Of a stretch of DNA of 64,000 nucleotides, positions 36,275 through 46,032 are shown in pieces. Source of the DNA: Parabacteroides sp. PFB2-10. Its GTDB lineage: Bacteria; Bacteroidota; Bacteroidia; Bacteroidales; Tannerellaceae. A program made the translations under genes and the position numbers. Below the pieces are notes generated by a model, which was given only the letters and a program-made list of their open reading frames with translations, was not told the origin of the DNA and made no database searches. The stretch lies in NCBI RefSeq assembly GCF_029893085.1, contig NZ_JARXWI010000016.1, forward strand, positions 1-64,000, written 5' to 3'. The number at the start of each line of letters is the position of its first letter. Positions within the stretch are counted from its first letter, which is position 1.

Positions 36275-37342
36275 TTATTGAATGATTTGCTTAATAGCGC
36301 CTGTTTCCGGATAGAACAACACCTTCACCGGTGCTTTTTTATCCTCAAACATGACAGAAGCCAGGCTTTCTATGCTGCCAAACTGAGTGACCTGTACTTC
36401 GGCTTTTAATAGGGTTTTCTGGTTGGTTAAAATCTCTACACTGGCTTTGCCCGGCAGGTTGTAGATGACCCCTTTTCCGTTTTTGAGTTTCTTTTCCGCC
36501 TCCTTCGGATCCATCTGTGGGATACGCTCGGTGGCCTTCAGGTTCATATAGACCGGAGCGCCGCCCAGGTCGTCGGCATCGACAATGCCCAGCTTCTCAG
36601 AGAAACGGAAAAGCACCTCTTTGTTCAGATTGTCGTAGGGCACGACGGTTACTTCATACAGTTCGGTGGAACGGGTGATCACGCCGGTAAACAAGTTCGA
36701 CAAGGCTTTCTCGCGCTCTTCCAACTGATCGATCACAATCTGCATCGCCGTTCCGTCGGGAGGCAGGTTGTCGGCTTCACCGGTCAGGATATTCAAACGG
36801 CTTTCGCGGATGCGGTAGATGTCTTTGGCGGCGATCTCTGCCTGACGCGCAGTCGATCCGGCCATCAGTAGCTCTTCGGAGAAGACCGAGGCATTCACCA
36901 CCCCGACAGGCTCCGCTTTTTTCTTACGTAGTATCTCCAGCTCCGATTCTTCCGCCACATAGTCGGCGTTGATGGCACACAATAGTCCCTCTTCCGTCAG
37001 GTAGGCATAGGGGGCTACCGTACCTGCCTTGAACTCCAACAGGTAATTCTTTTCCGGATCAGGCACACCCACATTCGAGAGGTTGACCTTCCCCAATTCA
37101 TAATAGACCCTGTCTTCCGTGATGACATCTTTTACCCCCAGGTATTTTTCCGCATACTGATAGTAGGGACCCGCTTTACAGGTCGTTTTAATCACCTCGG
37201 CAGTTATGACCAGATTGGTTTGAGGCAAAGAATAGGTGATGCCGTAATTGTTGGCTTTTACAGCATTTTTCTTAACAAGCTTGGTTTGCGACATAACAGA
37301 AAGGGGTAACAACAAGCTTATTATGATCAGTATATTTTTCAT
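36275..37342 (-). CDS. DUF4831 family secreted protein
   Basis: The 355-residue protein has a signal peptide (IISLLLPLSVMSQT) and matches DUF4831, a Bacteroidetes family with no known function. Characteristic pieces are NYGITYSLPQTNLVITAEV, CKAGPYYQYAEKYLGVKDVI and the C-terminal ILTNQKTLLKAEVQVTQFG. A short middle segment (about 165-205) is helical. It is co-directional with the POT transporter. A TAGTTTTG box at 37375-37382 (minus strand) may be its promoter. Confidence 0.8.
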   Translation of the reverse strand: MKNILIIISLLLPLSVMSQTKLVKKNAVKANNYGITYSLPQTNLVITAEVIKTTCKAGPYYQYAEKYLGVKDVITEDRVYYELGKVNLSNVGVPDPEKNYLLEFKAGTVAPYAYLTEEGLLCAINADYVAEESELEILRKKKAEPVGVVNASVFSEELLMAGSTARQAEIAAKDIYRIRESRLNILTGEADNLPPDGTAMQIVIDQLEEREKALSNLFTGVITRSTELYEVTVVPYDNLNKEVLFRFSEKLGIVDADDLGGAPVYMNLKATERIPQMDPKEAEKKLKNGKGVIYNLPGKASVEILTNQKTLLKAEVQVTQFGSIESLASVMFEDKKAPVKVLFYPETGAIKQIIQ

Positions 37343-37479
37343 ATGTATTCCTCTTTTGGGCTATGACTAATGCACAAAACTAAATATTATTTTGTTAGCA
37401 ACCAACCACAAAAGCACAAATTACAGGGCAAAAGCTTTTAAGCGATGTAAAACAAATCACATAATAAGAGCCGAAAATG

Positions 37480-37503
37480 GACTGTTGATAGCTATCGACG
37501 GTC
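37480..37503. repeat. 24-bp imperfect palindrome
   Basis: GACTGTTGATAG and CTATCGACGGTC are complementary except at two positions that would be G-U in RNA. ATGGACGTCGAT follows at 37513. The unit resembles the ATGGAC...GTCGAT core of the array at 18609-18696. It sits between the DUF4831 gene and the small lipoprotein gene. Confidence 0.55.
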
Positions 37504-37528
37504 AGATTATCAATGGACGTCGATTTAA

Positions 37529-37945
37529 TCAATAGTCTATATCCGCGACGATGTCCAACACTTTGGTATTTAGCATATATGTATACAACGTATAAACAGG
37601 GGTGGCCACTGAGGAGGTGAATACATATTCCCGTCCGACTTCAGGAATGATCAAAGGAAAGGCTTCCAATTCGGCATAAACAATCTCTCCGGGATCGATA
37701 TAGATTGTTGCCGAATGAGTCACTTCCATTTTTACTACCAGCATATGGAAACGGTTTTCTTTTACTCCATGGACAGGTGTCATTTTCCCTACATCCAATA
37801 CCTTTCCTCCCCATTGGTGTTCATGATCGGAGGCTGTTTTGCCCCATGTTGACTTTGTGGAAGGAAATTCATTCTGCCCGGAACATGAACATCCGCCCAT
37901 GACCAATAGAAATACTGTTGCGTATAACAAAATAAATTTTTCCAT
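37529..37945 (-). CDS. Small lipoprotein, unknown function
   Basis: The 138 residues start with a lipoprotein signal ending VMGGCSCSG. The mature part (about 45-138) reads as a small beta-barrel: MLVVKMEVTHSATIYIDPG, FPLIIPEVGREYVFTSS and VYTLYTYMLNTKVLDIV. I do not recognise a family. The gene stands alone with no close partner: 184 bp from DUF4831 and 91 bp from nnrDE. Confidence 0.65.
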   Translation of the reverse strand: MEKFILLYATVFLLVMGGCSCSGQNEFPSTKSTWGKTASDHEHQWGGKVLDVGKMTPVHGVKENRFHMLVVKMEVTHSATIYIDPGEIVYAELEAFPLIIPEVGREYVFTSSVATPVYTLYTYMLNTKVLDIVADIDY

Positions 37946-38036
37946 TTTCTTCCTGTTTTATAGACGAGATAACCTATTCTATCATTCTTATTTATAGAAC
38001 AGTAATGGAAGAACTATTGTTTCAAGGCAAGTTATT

Positions 38037-39548
38037 TCACTTCAATTGCTTGAAGGCTTTTCCCAGCATTTCGGTGATGTCTCCGGCAATCATGCTTTCT
38101 TCGGAAAGGAGAGTAGCTGCGAGATCGCCTGCTACGCCATGTAAATAAACACCTAAGAGAGATGCTTCTTTCGGAGTGTAGCCTTGGGACAATAGGGACA
38201 ATAGGATACCTGTTAATACATCTCCGCTTCCGGCTGTTGCCATGCCCGGGTTGCCGCTCGGGTTGAAAAAGATCTCTCCTTCGGGCGTACAAATGGCGGT
38301 GTAGGCTCCTTTGAGTACGATATAGATCTGCCGGTTACGGGCAAAAGCGGATGCTTTGTGCAGGCGTTCGTATCCTCCCAGGTTCTCTCCGGTCAACCGA
38401 TCGAATTCTTTCGGATGGGGAGTCAGGATGCTGTTGGCAGGAATCTTATGGAAGAGATCGTGGTTGGCTGATAAGAGATTGAGCGCATCGGCATCGATCA
38501 CCATCGGTTTGCCTGCTCTGTCCATGGTGCGTTCGAAGGCTGCTGCTGTTTCAATGCTGTGTCCGATGCCCGGGCCAATGCCGATGGCGGCATAATTGTT
38601 CAGGTCGGGCACGTTGGTGAAGCGTTCCTGGTGCGTGTCGAAGCTAAGCATCGCCTCAGGCAGAGCCGTTTGGAATATCTGCTCGCCTCGTTGAGGAACA
38701 TGTACCGTAAGCAAACCGGCACCTCCTCGTAGGCAGGCACGGGCGGCCAACAAGGCGGCTCCCATCTTACCCCGGCTACCGGCAATCAACAGCGCATGTC
38801 CGAAGGTGCCTTTATGGGCAAAGCGATCGCGTGGCTTGAGCAGTTTCGAAATCTCCTCTTCCGTAACCATTTGATAAGGTGTTTGCATCTGCTCGATGGC
38901 CGTTGGATGCAGGCCGATATCCAATACCTTCCAGCTGCCTGTATAGGTTCCATTCTCCGGTAGAAAGAATGCCAATTTGGGGAAACCAAACGTAAAGGTA
39001 TGATTGGCTCGGATAATCGTCTCCGGGTTATTTGTCCGGTTGTCTTCGCCAAACAATCCGGAAGGAATATCGATCGAGACAACCGTTGCTTCGGATTGAT
39101 TGATATACTTCACCACCGCAGCAAACCCACCGGTTAGCGGGCGATTGAGTCCCGAACCGAATAATCCGTCGATCACGATATCGCGCCGTGTCAACAGCGG
39201 CGGGACAAATTCCCCGGTGATCTCGTTGAATTCAGCGTCACTATTATGGATCACTTCATGGCGGTTGTAGTCGCATTCCGCCGACAGATGTTTGTTGGGA
39301 TTGAACAGATAGACCTCCACCTGATAAGATTCATTGGATAATAAACGGGCAACAGCCAGCGCATCGGCTCCGTTATTCCCCTGACCGGCAAAGACAATCA
39401 CCCGCGACTGGCGGGAGAAAGAGCGACGAAATTCATTGACGAAAGCGGTGGAGGCACGTTCTACCAGGTCGATCGATGCGATCGGTTCCTGTTCGATTGT
39501 ATATTGATCTAATTCTTTTACCTGCTGTGTGGTAAATATCTTTATCAT
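38037..39548 (-). CDS. nnr: Bifunctional NAD(P)H-hydrate epimerase / ADP-dependent dehydratase
   Basis: This 503-residue enzyme repairs hydrated NADH and NADPH. The N-terminal YjeF_N epimerase (about 1-215) has FAGQGNNGADALAVARLL and VSIDIPSGLFGEDN. The C-terminal ribokinase-like dehydratase (about 225-503) has KGTFGHALLIAGSRGKMGAA, SILTPHPKEFDRLTG and the catalytic ATAGSGDVLTG. The fusion is the common bacterial form. It is 107 bp from the S41 peptidase gene, in the same direction. Confidence 0.95.
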   Translation of the reverse strand: MIKIFTTQQVKELDQYTIEQEPIASIDLVERASTAFVNEFRRSFSRQSRVIVFAGQGNNGADALAVARLLSNESYQVEVYLFNPNKHLSAECDYNRHEVIHNSDAEFNEITGEFVPPLLTRRDIVIDGLFGSGLNRPLTGGFAAVVKYINQSEATVVSIDIPSGLFGEDNRTNNPETIIRANHTFTFGFPKLAFFLPENGTYTGSWKVLDIGLHPTAIEQMQTPYQMVTEEEISKLLKPRDRFAHKGTFGHALLIAGSRGKMGAALLAARACLRGGAGLLTVHVPQRGEQIFQTALPEAMLSFDTHQERFTNVPDLNNYAAIGIGPGIGHSIETAAAFERTMDRAGKPMVIDADALNLLSANHDLFHKIPANSILTPHPKEFDRLTGENLGGYERLHKASAFARNRQIYIVLKGAYTAICTPEGEIFFNPSGNPGMATAGSGDVLTGILLSLLSQGYTPKEASLLGVYLHGVAGDLAATLLSEESMIAGDITEMLGKAFKQLK

Positions 39549-39655
39549 GACTGTTGTTTTTTGATGCGATTGGTTTCTGTTTACAAACGTACAAAAAAAT
39601 GAAGAACGAAAAAACCAAACCTCTTGTTTTCACTAAGAAAGGAAGGATTTCATCC

Positions 39656-40672
39656 CTATTCCCCGGACGACAACAAGTGAAGGATGGCCGTTTCTATCAG
39701 TGTATCCCTGCCTTGCTGGCTGTCTTTTAAAGTCATCTGTACAAGCCGGTCGGGGTCTATCCCAAATTCGGTATGCTCTTTGTTCTCGTCGAGCATCGGG
39801 CAGGCAGAGAAGCGTATACTCCAGCCATTGGGCAGTTCCGAATGAAAAGGAAACCCACTGCCTCCGCCGGTACGATCGCCCATAATGGTCACTTGCGGCA
39901 TTTGGCTCATTTTCTGTACAAAGTTATTGGCTGCGCTATAGCAGCGTCGGTTGGTCAATACCACCACCGGGCTTGTCCAGTGGATACGCTCTGAAGGATT
40001 CAGATAAACAGGGTAAGGCTCGGAGAACTGGGCATGTCCTTTTCCGGTCTTGTGTTGTATGTATCCGACGAGGGTCTTTTCGCTCAGAAAGCGGGAAGCT
40101 ATGCGGTCGGAGTTCGAGAGAGTGCCGCCTCCGTTTTCACGGATGTCGATGATCAGTCCATGGCAGTCTTTGAAATAGTGGAAGATATAATCCAGTTGGC
40201 TATCACCAATGCCGGTAGCAAAGCTGCCGTAATAGATATATCCGATCGTTCCCTCGTTCAACGTGCGGTATTTAATGCCTCCTACCTGCATGTATTCGTT
40301 GGATTTCCCGAGGTAGTTGTTGAGAATATCGCTCGAGAAGTTAGCCGGATAATCTTCATACCATGCCCAGTAGCGGGAGGTATTGAAAGAGGAGATCAGG
40401 TTGGTATGCCCATCCTGTAGCTCCGACAGCATCTCGCCCAACACATCAAACAGCTCGTACTGATCCATCGATTCATGAACTTGTGGACTGTAACGGTCGT
40501 ACACCTCTTGCCAATCGATCTGTTTGTATTCGAAGAAGCAATAATATTCATCCATTATTTTCCACAAGGCCTCGAAATTCTCCCGGGGAGAGTAGAGATC
40601 GGTCTCTTCCGTTTCGCAGGCTGTCAGTAACAGACCCATCAGGAGCAGTATGTAATATCCCGCTTTGCGCAT
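39656..40672 (-). CDS. S41 family peptidase lipoprotein
   Basis: The 338-residue protein has a lipoprotein signal ending LLTACET. It matches the tricorn/CtpA peptidase core: LSELQDGHTNLISSF, GLIIDIRENGGGTLSNS, and the nucleophile Ser 246 in NRRCYSAANNFVQ. The usual PDZ domain of CtpA is not obvious, so this is the compact type common in Bacteroidetes. It is periplasmic or outer-membrane-anchored; the substrate is unknown. It is 4 bp from DUF3316, so co-transcribed. Confidence 0.87.
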   Translation of the reverse strand: MRKAGYYILLLMGLLLTACETEETDLYSPRENFEALWKIMDEYYCFFEYKQIDWQEVYDRYSPQVHESMDQYELFDVLGEMLSELQDGHTNLISSFNTSRYWAWYEDYPANFSSDILNNYLGKSNEYMQVGGIKYRTLNEGTIGYIYYGSFATGIGDSQLDYIFHYFKDCHGLIIDIRENGGGTLSNSDRIASRFLSEKTLVGYIQHKTGKGHAQFSEPYPVYLNPSERIHWTSPVVVLTNRRCYSAANNFVQKMSQMPQVTIMGDRTGGGSGFPFHSELPNGWSIRFSACPMLDENKEHTEFGIDPDRLVQMTLKDSQQGRDTLIETAILHLLSSGE

Positions 40673-40676
40673 GGAC

Positions 40677-41534
40677 TTAGTAGTAGGCGCTCCTGTAGCG
40701 CTCTTTTTCTTTCAGGCGTTTGCCCCCGAAAGAGATAAATTCTTTCACCACCCCGATCATAAAAGAATGGGAACGGATATGCGTTTGTATATCATTCACA
40801 TCCGTGTAGTAGTAGCTATACAGGTAGCCCGCCCGGACGGTGAATATCTTGGCTGAGAAGTCGACCGTCAGGTAGTTCTTGATGGCGAACTTATTATGAA
40901 AGGAGTTGAAACGGACGATGCCGTCGTAATTCTTCAGGTTGAATATCTCGTAATAGGACTGTCCGAAATGGGGAGAGAACATCACCCCGCCCACCGGCAT
41001 CTCCAGTTGATAACGCAAGGTCAATGGATAATTGTGCAAGCGCAGGTGGTAGATAGCCAACAGCGAGAGGTTCAGGTCGATATCCACCTTGGCAGAAGCC
41101 GGGTTGTTGCCATTGCGCGTATTGTAAATAAACCCGGCCATGCCCCGGGCAGCGGCGCCTGTCAGGATTTTCAGGTCGGGCAAGGGGTGCAGGTGGTAGT
41201 GATAGCCCAGGCTGTAATCGATGAAGCCGGCGAAATCGGTCGCTGACTCAGCCGGATTATCTGTCTTGGCTACGTCGATATTGAGGATCTGTTGGCGGGA
41301 AAAGCGGTAATCGACCCAACGAACCATCTTCATCCGTTCGTTCAGGATACGCAATCCCCAGCCCGAGTAATCGACCTCCTTGCCGGGAGTCAGGTAGGTG
41401 TCCTTAAGCGTATAGCCTCCAGCCCCTATCAGGGTCGCCTCGTTGACCGACCACGGCTCATCTTCCCCATCCGATTGTGCTTGCGAAGGCAAAACCAAAC
41501 AAAAAAGGAAAGCTATGAGGAGGAGGCGGTTCAT
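40677..41534 (-). CDS. DUF3316 family outer-membrane-type protein
   Basis: The 285 residues begin with a signal peptide (LLLIAFLFCLVLPSQAQS). The remainder is made of alternating beta strands (NLSLLAIYHLRLHNYPLTLR, FTVRAGYLYSYYYTD) and aromatic residues, typical of a small outer-membrane beta-barrel, and fits the Bacteroidetes DUF3316 family. Function is unknown. It is 5 bp after the topoisomerase gene and 4 bp before the S41 gene, so the three form a unit. Confidence 0.78.
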   Translation of the reverse strand: MNRLLLIAFLFCLVLPSQAQSDGEDEPWSVNEATLIGAGGYTLKDTYLTPGKEVDYSGWGLRILNERMKMVRWVDYRFSRQQILNIDVAKTDNPAESATDFAGFIDYSLGYHYHLHPLPDLKILTGAAARGMAGFIYNTRNGNNPASAKVDIDLNLSLLAIYHLRLHNYPLTLRYQLEMPVGGVMFSPHFGQSYYEIFNLKNYDGIVRFNSFHNKFAIKNYLTVDFSAKIFTVRAGYLYSYYYTDVNDIQTHIRSHSFMIGVVKEFISFGGKRLKEKERYRSAYY

Positions 41535-41539
41535 GGTGT

Positions 41540-44263
41540 CTAATCGTCGAATAGTTTCATCTGTCCGGTGATCTCGTCGATGATATCGGTATCGCTTTTA
41601 CGCACCTCTTCGGGTTCCTCTTCCTCGTCGGTTTCTACCGTTTGCGACTCTTCCGTCGGCGCCGTCGGATCGGGGAAGCGGGTGGGTTCTAATTCGTTGA
41701 TCGTCTTTACCTCGAAGGTGGTGAGGCGTTTCCCTTTCGCCTTGAAGCCTTTCACGCCGATAAACTCTTCAGCATCGATAATCAGCGGCTCGCGGAAGTC
41801 ATCATTGCCACCGAAGATCACCTCAATGCGCGGATAGACCTCGTCGGTCAATAGGAACAGACGACTTTCCGGATTCTCACCGATGAAATTCTGTTTGCGT
41901 GGCGTCGCCTCCAGTTGGAAACGCTTGAGGTAACGGAAGCCCTGGTCGGCATCGTAGAGGGCACAGGTCCACACCTTATGCGCATCATATTTCTCGATGA
42001 CCAGGATATTGTCTTCGTAGTGATTGCTTACATCGAAGTTGGAGATATAGAAATCGCCGTTGCGCAAGATCACCAAGATACGGTCGTCGCTCTGGAACTC
42101 GCCCAGGTGATCGCCGCGCCCGTCGTAGTTGAGGCGCAACACATCCCAGTCGAACCATACCTCGCGGCCGCCCAGCGTAGATCCTCCTTTCTGTTTGAGG
42201 GAGATCTTATGTATTTCGAACTTCGTCAGGATATTTCCCATCGAAGCGCGCCCTTTGATCAGTATCTCACTGAAGTCTTTTTCATACTGTAGTGTTTTCA
42301 GGCGTGGTTTGGGTTTAAGGATATATTTCACCGTCTCTGCCTCCCCGTTCGGATTGGCGCTGAAATAGAGGATGCGTGACCCCTTGGTTCCCTGGGTGAT
42401 GTCATATTCCTTGTCACGGCTTACGCCCGTCACGAAGAAACGCTTGATATAGTTGAATCCCTCTTTGCCGTCGCGGTAGATCACATTGTAGATCGTGCGT
42501 TTGTCGTTTTTCTTGAATACATCGACAAAGAGTACGTCTTTCCCGACAAACATCTTGTCGCTCACCTTGACAATTTTATACACACCACTGCGGTAGAAGA
42601 TGATAATATCGTCGATCGTCGAGCAGTTGCAGATCAATTCATCCTTTTTCAACGACATCCCGATAAAGCCTTCCGCCCGGTTGATATACAGTTTTTCGGT
42701 GGCTTCCACCACTTTGGTAGCTTCGATGGTGTCGAAGTTGCGAATCTCCGTATGCCGTGGATAGTTCTTGCCGTACTTCTCTTTCAGCATGGTGAACCAG
42801 TCGATGGTGTACTGCACGATATGTTCCAGGTTGAAGTCGATCTTTTTGATCTCTTCCAGGATCTGGGCAATCTGCTCTTCGTTCTTTTTCGCATTGAATT
42901 TGAGGATGCGAGCCATCCTGATCTCCATCAGATGCAGGATATCGTCGCGGGTGACCTCCCGAATCAGTTTGGGCTTGAACGGTTCCAGGCGCGAATCGAT
43001 ATGACGGATCGCTTCGTCCATATCCTTGGCATTCTCGAATTCCTTGTCTTTATAGATCCTTTCTTCAATGAAGATCTGCTCCAGCGAGGCGAGAAACAAT
43101 GATTCTTCCAATTCGGCCTTCTGGATCTCCAACTCGGAGCGCAACAGCCCCAATGTATGGTCGGCCGAGTTGCGCAACACATCGCTGACGGTCAGGAAGT
43201 AGGGTTTATTGTCGCGGATCACGCAACAGTTGGGTGATATGCTGGTTTCGCAGTCGGTGAACGCATACAATGCGTCGATTGTTTTGTCGGAGGAGACGCC
43301 GGGCGCCAGATGCACCAGGATCTCTACGTTCTGCGCCGTGTTGTCGTCGACTTTGCGGATCTTGATCTTATTCTTTTCATTGGCTTTCAGGATCGATTCG
43401 ATCAGGGTCGAGGTAGTCTTACCGAAAGGAATCTCCGTAATGACCAATGTTTTGTTGTCGAGCTTGCTGATTTTAGCACGTACCTTGACCGAGCCGCCCC
43501 GTTCGCCGTCGTTGTATTTGGATACGTCGATCTGCCCTCCGGTCAGGAAGTCCGGATAGAGGGTAAACTCCTCCTCTTTGAGGTAAGCGACGCAGGCGTC
43601 GAGTAGTTCGTTGAAGTTATGCGGCAGTATTTTCGAGGAGAGCCCTACGGCAATCCCCTCTACACCTTGTGCCAGCAGCAACGGGAATTTCACCGGAAGG
43701 GTGATCGGTTCTTTGTTACGCCCGTCATACGAGCTTTGCCAGGCGGTGGTTTTGGGGTTGAATACGGTTTCCAAGGCGAACTTAGTCAAGCGCGCTTCGA
43801 TATAACGCGGAGCAGCCGCCCCGTCGCCCGTCAGGATGTTTCCCCAGTTTCCCTGGCAGTCGACCAATAGGTCTTTTTGTCCCAGCTGCACCAGGGCGTC
43901 ACCGATCGACGCGTCGCCATGGGGATGAAACTGCATGGTATGCCCTACGATGTTGGCCACTTTGTTGTAGCGCCCGTCGTCTAAGCGTTTCATCGAATGC
44001 AGGATACGCCGCTGCACGGGCTTCAACCCGTCGTTGATATGCGGCACGGCACGCTCCAGGATTACATACGAGGCGTAATCCAGAAACCAATTCTGATACA
44101 TCCCCGACAGGAGATGCGCCGTCCGGCTCGGCTTATCGGGCAATTTATAATCGGAATGTCCCTGTTCGTCTGTCGTTTCGGATCCTTGCGGATCCTGGTT
44201 CTCATCTACAGGATTTTCATTTTCATTTAGTTCTTCCCTATCGTCCATATCCTCTTCTCTCAT
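41540..44263 (-). CDS. parC: DNA topoisomerase IV / gyrase subunit A, ParC-like
   Basis: The 907-residue type IIA topoisomerase subunit cleaves and rejoins DNA. An acidic N-terminal tail (1-45) is followed by the breakage-reunion domain: LKPVQRRILHSM, the quinolone region HTMQFHPHGDASIGDAL, and the active-site Tyr 154 in AAPRYIEARL. A C-terminal beta-pinwheel follows (about 545-830), then an acidic tail. No canonical QRRGGKG gyrase box is seen (KQKGGSTLGG occurs instead), which favours topoisomerase IV. The partner ParE is not in the window. Confidence 0.9.
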   Translation of the reverse strand: MREEDMDDREELNENENPVDENQDPQGSETTDEQGHSDYKLPDKPSRTAHLLSGMYQNWFLDYASYVILERAVPHINDGLKPVQRRILHSMKRLDDGRYNKVANIVGHTMQFHPHGDASIGDALVQLGQKDLLVDCQGNWGNILTGDGAAAPRYIEARLTKFALETVFNPKTTAWQSSYDGRNKEPITLPVKFPLLLAQGVEGIAVGLSSKILPHNFNELLDACVAYLKEEEFTLYPDFLTGGQIDVSKYNDGERGGSVKVRAKISKLDNKTLVITEIPFGKTTSTLIESILKANEKNKIKIRKVDDNTAQNVEILVHLAPGVSSDKTIDALYAFTDCETSISPNCCVIRDNKPYFLTVSDVLRNSADHTLGLLRSELEIQKAELEESLFLASLEQIFIEERIYKDKEFENAKDMDEAIRHIDSRLEPFKPKLIREVTRDDILHLMEIRMARILKFNAKKNEEQIAQILEEIKKIDFNLEHIVQYTIDWFTMLKEKYGKNYPRHTEIRNFDTIEATKVVEATEKLYINRAEGFIGMSLKKDELICNCSTIDDIIIFYRSGVYKIVKVSDKMFVGKDVLFVDVFKKNDKRTIYNVIYRDGKEGFNYIKRFFVTGVSRDKEYDITQGTKGSRILYFSANPNGEAETVKYILKPKPRLKTLQYEKDFSEILIKGRASMGNILTKFEIHKISLKQKGGSTLGGREVWFDWDVLRLNYDGRGDHLGEFQSDDRILVILRNGDFYISNFDVSNHYEDNILVIEKYDAHKVWTCALYDADQGFRYLKRFQLEATPRKQNFIGENPESRLFLLTDEVYPRIEVIFGGNDDFREPLIIDAEEFIGVKGFKAKGKRLTTFEVKTINELEPTRFPDPTAPTEESQTVETDEEEEPEEVRKSDTDIIDEITGQMKLFDD

Positions 44264-44427
44264 ATTGATCGTCTTCTTTCTGCTCTTTGTAATTAACTAT
44301 GGTATCACGAAATTGGCTGTAAATATACAGAATTGTCGTGAAAAAACCTACAGGCGAAGGGAGAACAAATGGATAAGGAATGATTTGTTTAAAGATCATA
44401 TAGGATTCCCCAAGTAGTTAGAAGCAG

Positions 44428-45345
44428 TCAGACAACCCGCGCCTGTGTTCTTCTGTATTCGATCGGGGAGATGCCGTGGTGTTTTTTGAAAAACTTTCCA
44501 AAGGTCGACTGGTCGGAGAAGTTGAGTTCGTCGGCTATCTGTTGTACGGTTGCTCCCGTTGTCTTCAATAGCTTCCGAGCCTCCAAGATCAGGTTCTCGT
44601 CGATCCAACGGTTGACGGTCTTGCCCGTAAGCTCCTTGATGATCAGGGTGAGGTATTGCGAAGTGATGAATAAGCGGTTGGCATAGAAGGCTACCTCATG
44701 CTGCTCTTTGTAGTTCTCCATCAGCAGGTTCAGGAATTTATTGAATATTTCCTCTTTGCGCGTCGACGGATGCAGGAATGAATTCTTAGATCTGTTGTCT
44801 AAACTGTGGAAGAGATCCAACAAGAGGGAGAAGAAACTGACTGACACCTGCTCTTTATAGTAGGAGTGGTTGGGCGACTCAATTTTCTTTTTCAGATTGA
44901 TAAAGTCCATTTCTAACAGGGTGATATCTTCGGTGGTCAGGCTGATCTGCAAGGCGCGCTTGATCAACAACTGATAGAAGAAAGAGAGGATCTGCTTGTT
45001 GCTGATACATTCATCTAAGTAATTTTTCTCCGCGATAATCATCTGCGCCTTGAAATCGGGGCTGACCGATAAAAACCGGAAAGAATTTCCCGAGAGCATC
45101 AGAAGGAAATCTTTGCTGTCGAGCGAATAATGGATGCCTTCCATCCGGATCGAGCATTCGCCCGTCAATACCCATAACATCATCCGTTTGTCGGAGTCGA
45201 ACGGAAAACGGTAAGTCGCCTCTTCCGTTTGCCCGTTTATGCTGGAGGCATCTAAGGAGGCCAGGCCTAACACATTATCGTAGAGGGTAAACAGGCCATT
45301 GAACCTGTCAAGGTCACGAATCTCTTCCATATTGTTCCATTCCAT
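44428..45345 (-). CDS. AraC-family transcriptional regulator
   Basis: The 305-residue protein has an N-terminal cupin-like sensor part (about 25-140) and a C-terminal AraC-type double helix-turn-helix (about 205-300). The second HTH contains ATVQQIADELNFSDQSTFGK, followed by FFKKHHGISPIEYRRTQA, a strong family match. The ligand is unknown. It lies 13 bp after the TetR gene, so both are made from one transcript. No transporter or enzyme gene is attached. Confidence 0.92.
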   Translation of the reverse strand: MEWNNMEEIRDLDRFNGLFTLYDNVLGLASLDASSINGQTEEATYRFPFDSDKRMMLWVLTGECSIRMEGIHYSLDSKDFLLMLSGNSFRFLSVSPDFKAQMIIAEKNYLDECISNKQILSFFYQLLIKRALQISLTTEDITLLEMDFINLKKKIESPNHSYYKEQVSVSFFSLLLDLFHSLDNRSKNSFLHPSTRKEEIFNKFLNLLMENYKEQHEVAFYANRLFITSQYLTLIIKELTGKTVNRWIDENLILEARKLLKTTGATVQQIADELNFSDQSTFGKFFKKHHGISPIEYRRTQARVV

Positions 45346-45358
45346 AACCGTAGCGTTT

Positions 45359-45958
45359 TTAATGTTTGTCAGTTGTTCTGATAAATATATCTTTCAAGTA
45401 TTCACGGAAACTGTAGAGCATCTCATCTGGAAATTGCTCCGGACAAAATACATATTGCAGCGAAAAACCTTTCATGACAGCCCCCAGATGGATCATGACA
45501 AGCGAGGCGTTCTCCGGGAATTTGCGGGAGAAATAATCGGTATACATACCTATTATATTCTCTGTCTGCGGCACATGAAATCCCTGTAGCGATTGCATCA
45601 CCTCCGGCTGCATAGAGAGTTGATGATATAATTTCAACTCCTCTCTCCGGGTGCGGAAAAACTCGAAGACAAAATCGATAAAATGTAACAGTTCATCGTC
45701 TTCCAGCATCCCGTCGTGATTCGGATCGAGCATATCGAGCATCTCTTCCATTAGCTGCATCAGAATGGTGCGAAGCAATGTCTCTTTGCTTTCGAAGTAG
45801 TTATACATTAATCCCTTGGATATACCGGCTTTCTCCGCGATCAATTTGATCGACGTGGCTGCGTATCCCTGATTGGCAAATAGTTCCAGAGCGGTATCTA
45901 AGATTATTTTCTTCTTTTCTTCGCGTATCTTTTCGAATTGTTCCGGGGTGCGTGGCAT
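45359..45958 (-). CDS. TetR-family regulator with an EF-hand-like loop
   Basis: The 199-residue protein has a standard TetR DNA-binding domain (about 15-62: ILDTALELFANQGYAATSIK, then LIAEKAGISKGLMYNYFESK). Residues 78-90 read DPNHDGMLEDDEL, a full match to the EF-hand calcium-binding loop pattern, with helices on both sides (LLRTILMQLMEEMLDML before, LHFIDFVFEFFRT after). That is unusual in this family. It may bind Ca(II) or be chance. The gene precedes araC and has a palindromic site over its own promoter. Confidence 0.9.
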   Translation of the reverse strand: MPRTPEQFEKIREEKKKIILDTALELFANQGYAATSIKLIAEKAGISKGLMYNYFESKETLLRTILMQLMEEMLDMLDPNHDGMLEDDELLHFIDFVFEFFRTRREELKLYHQLSMQPEVMQSLQGFHVPQTENIIGMYTDYFSRKFPENASLVMIHLGAVMKGFSLQYVFCPEQFPDEMLYSFREYLKDIFIRTTDKH

Positions 45959-46007
45959 CGTTTGTTTTTTAATGTATTCAGGTTGTCGACAGTCTCGCTA
46001 TTTGTTT

Positions 46008-46032
46008 TTGACTGAACGACCGGTCAAATATA
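46008..46032 (-). promoter_or_regulatory. tetR promoter and likely autoregulatory operator
   Basis: The -7 box TATATTTG lies at 46032-46025 on the minus strand. Next to it, overlapping by three bases, TTGACTGA (46008-46015) and CCGGTCAA (46020-46027) form an inverted repeat like those bound by TetR proteins. Self-repression is inferred. Confidence 0.6.
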
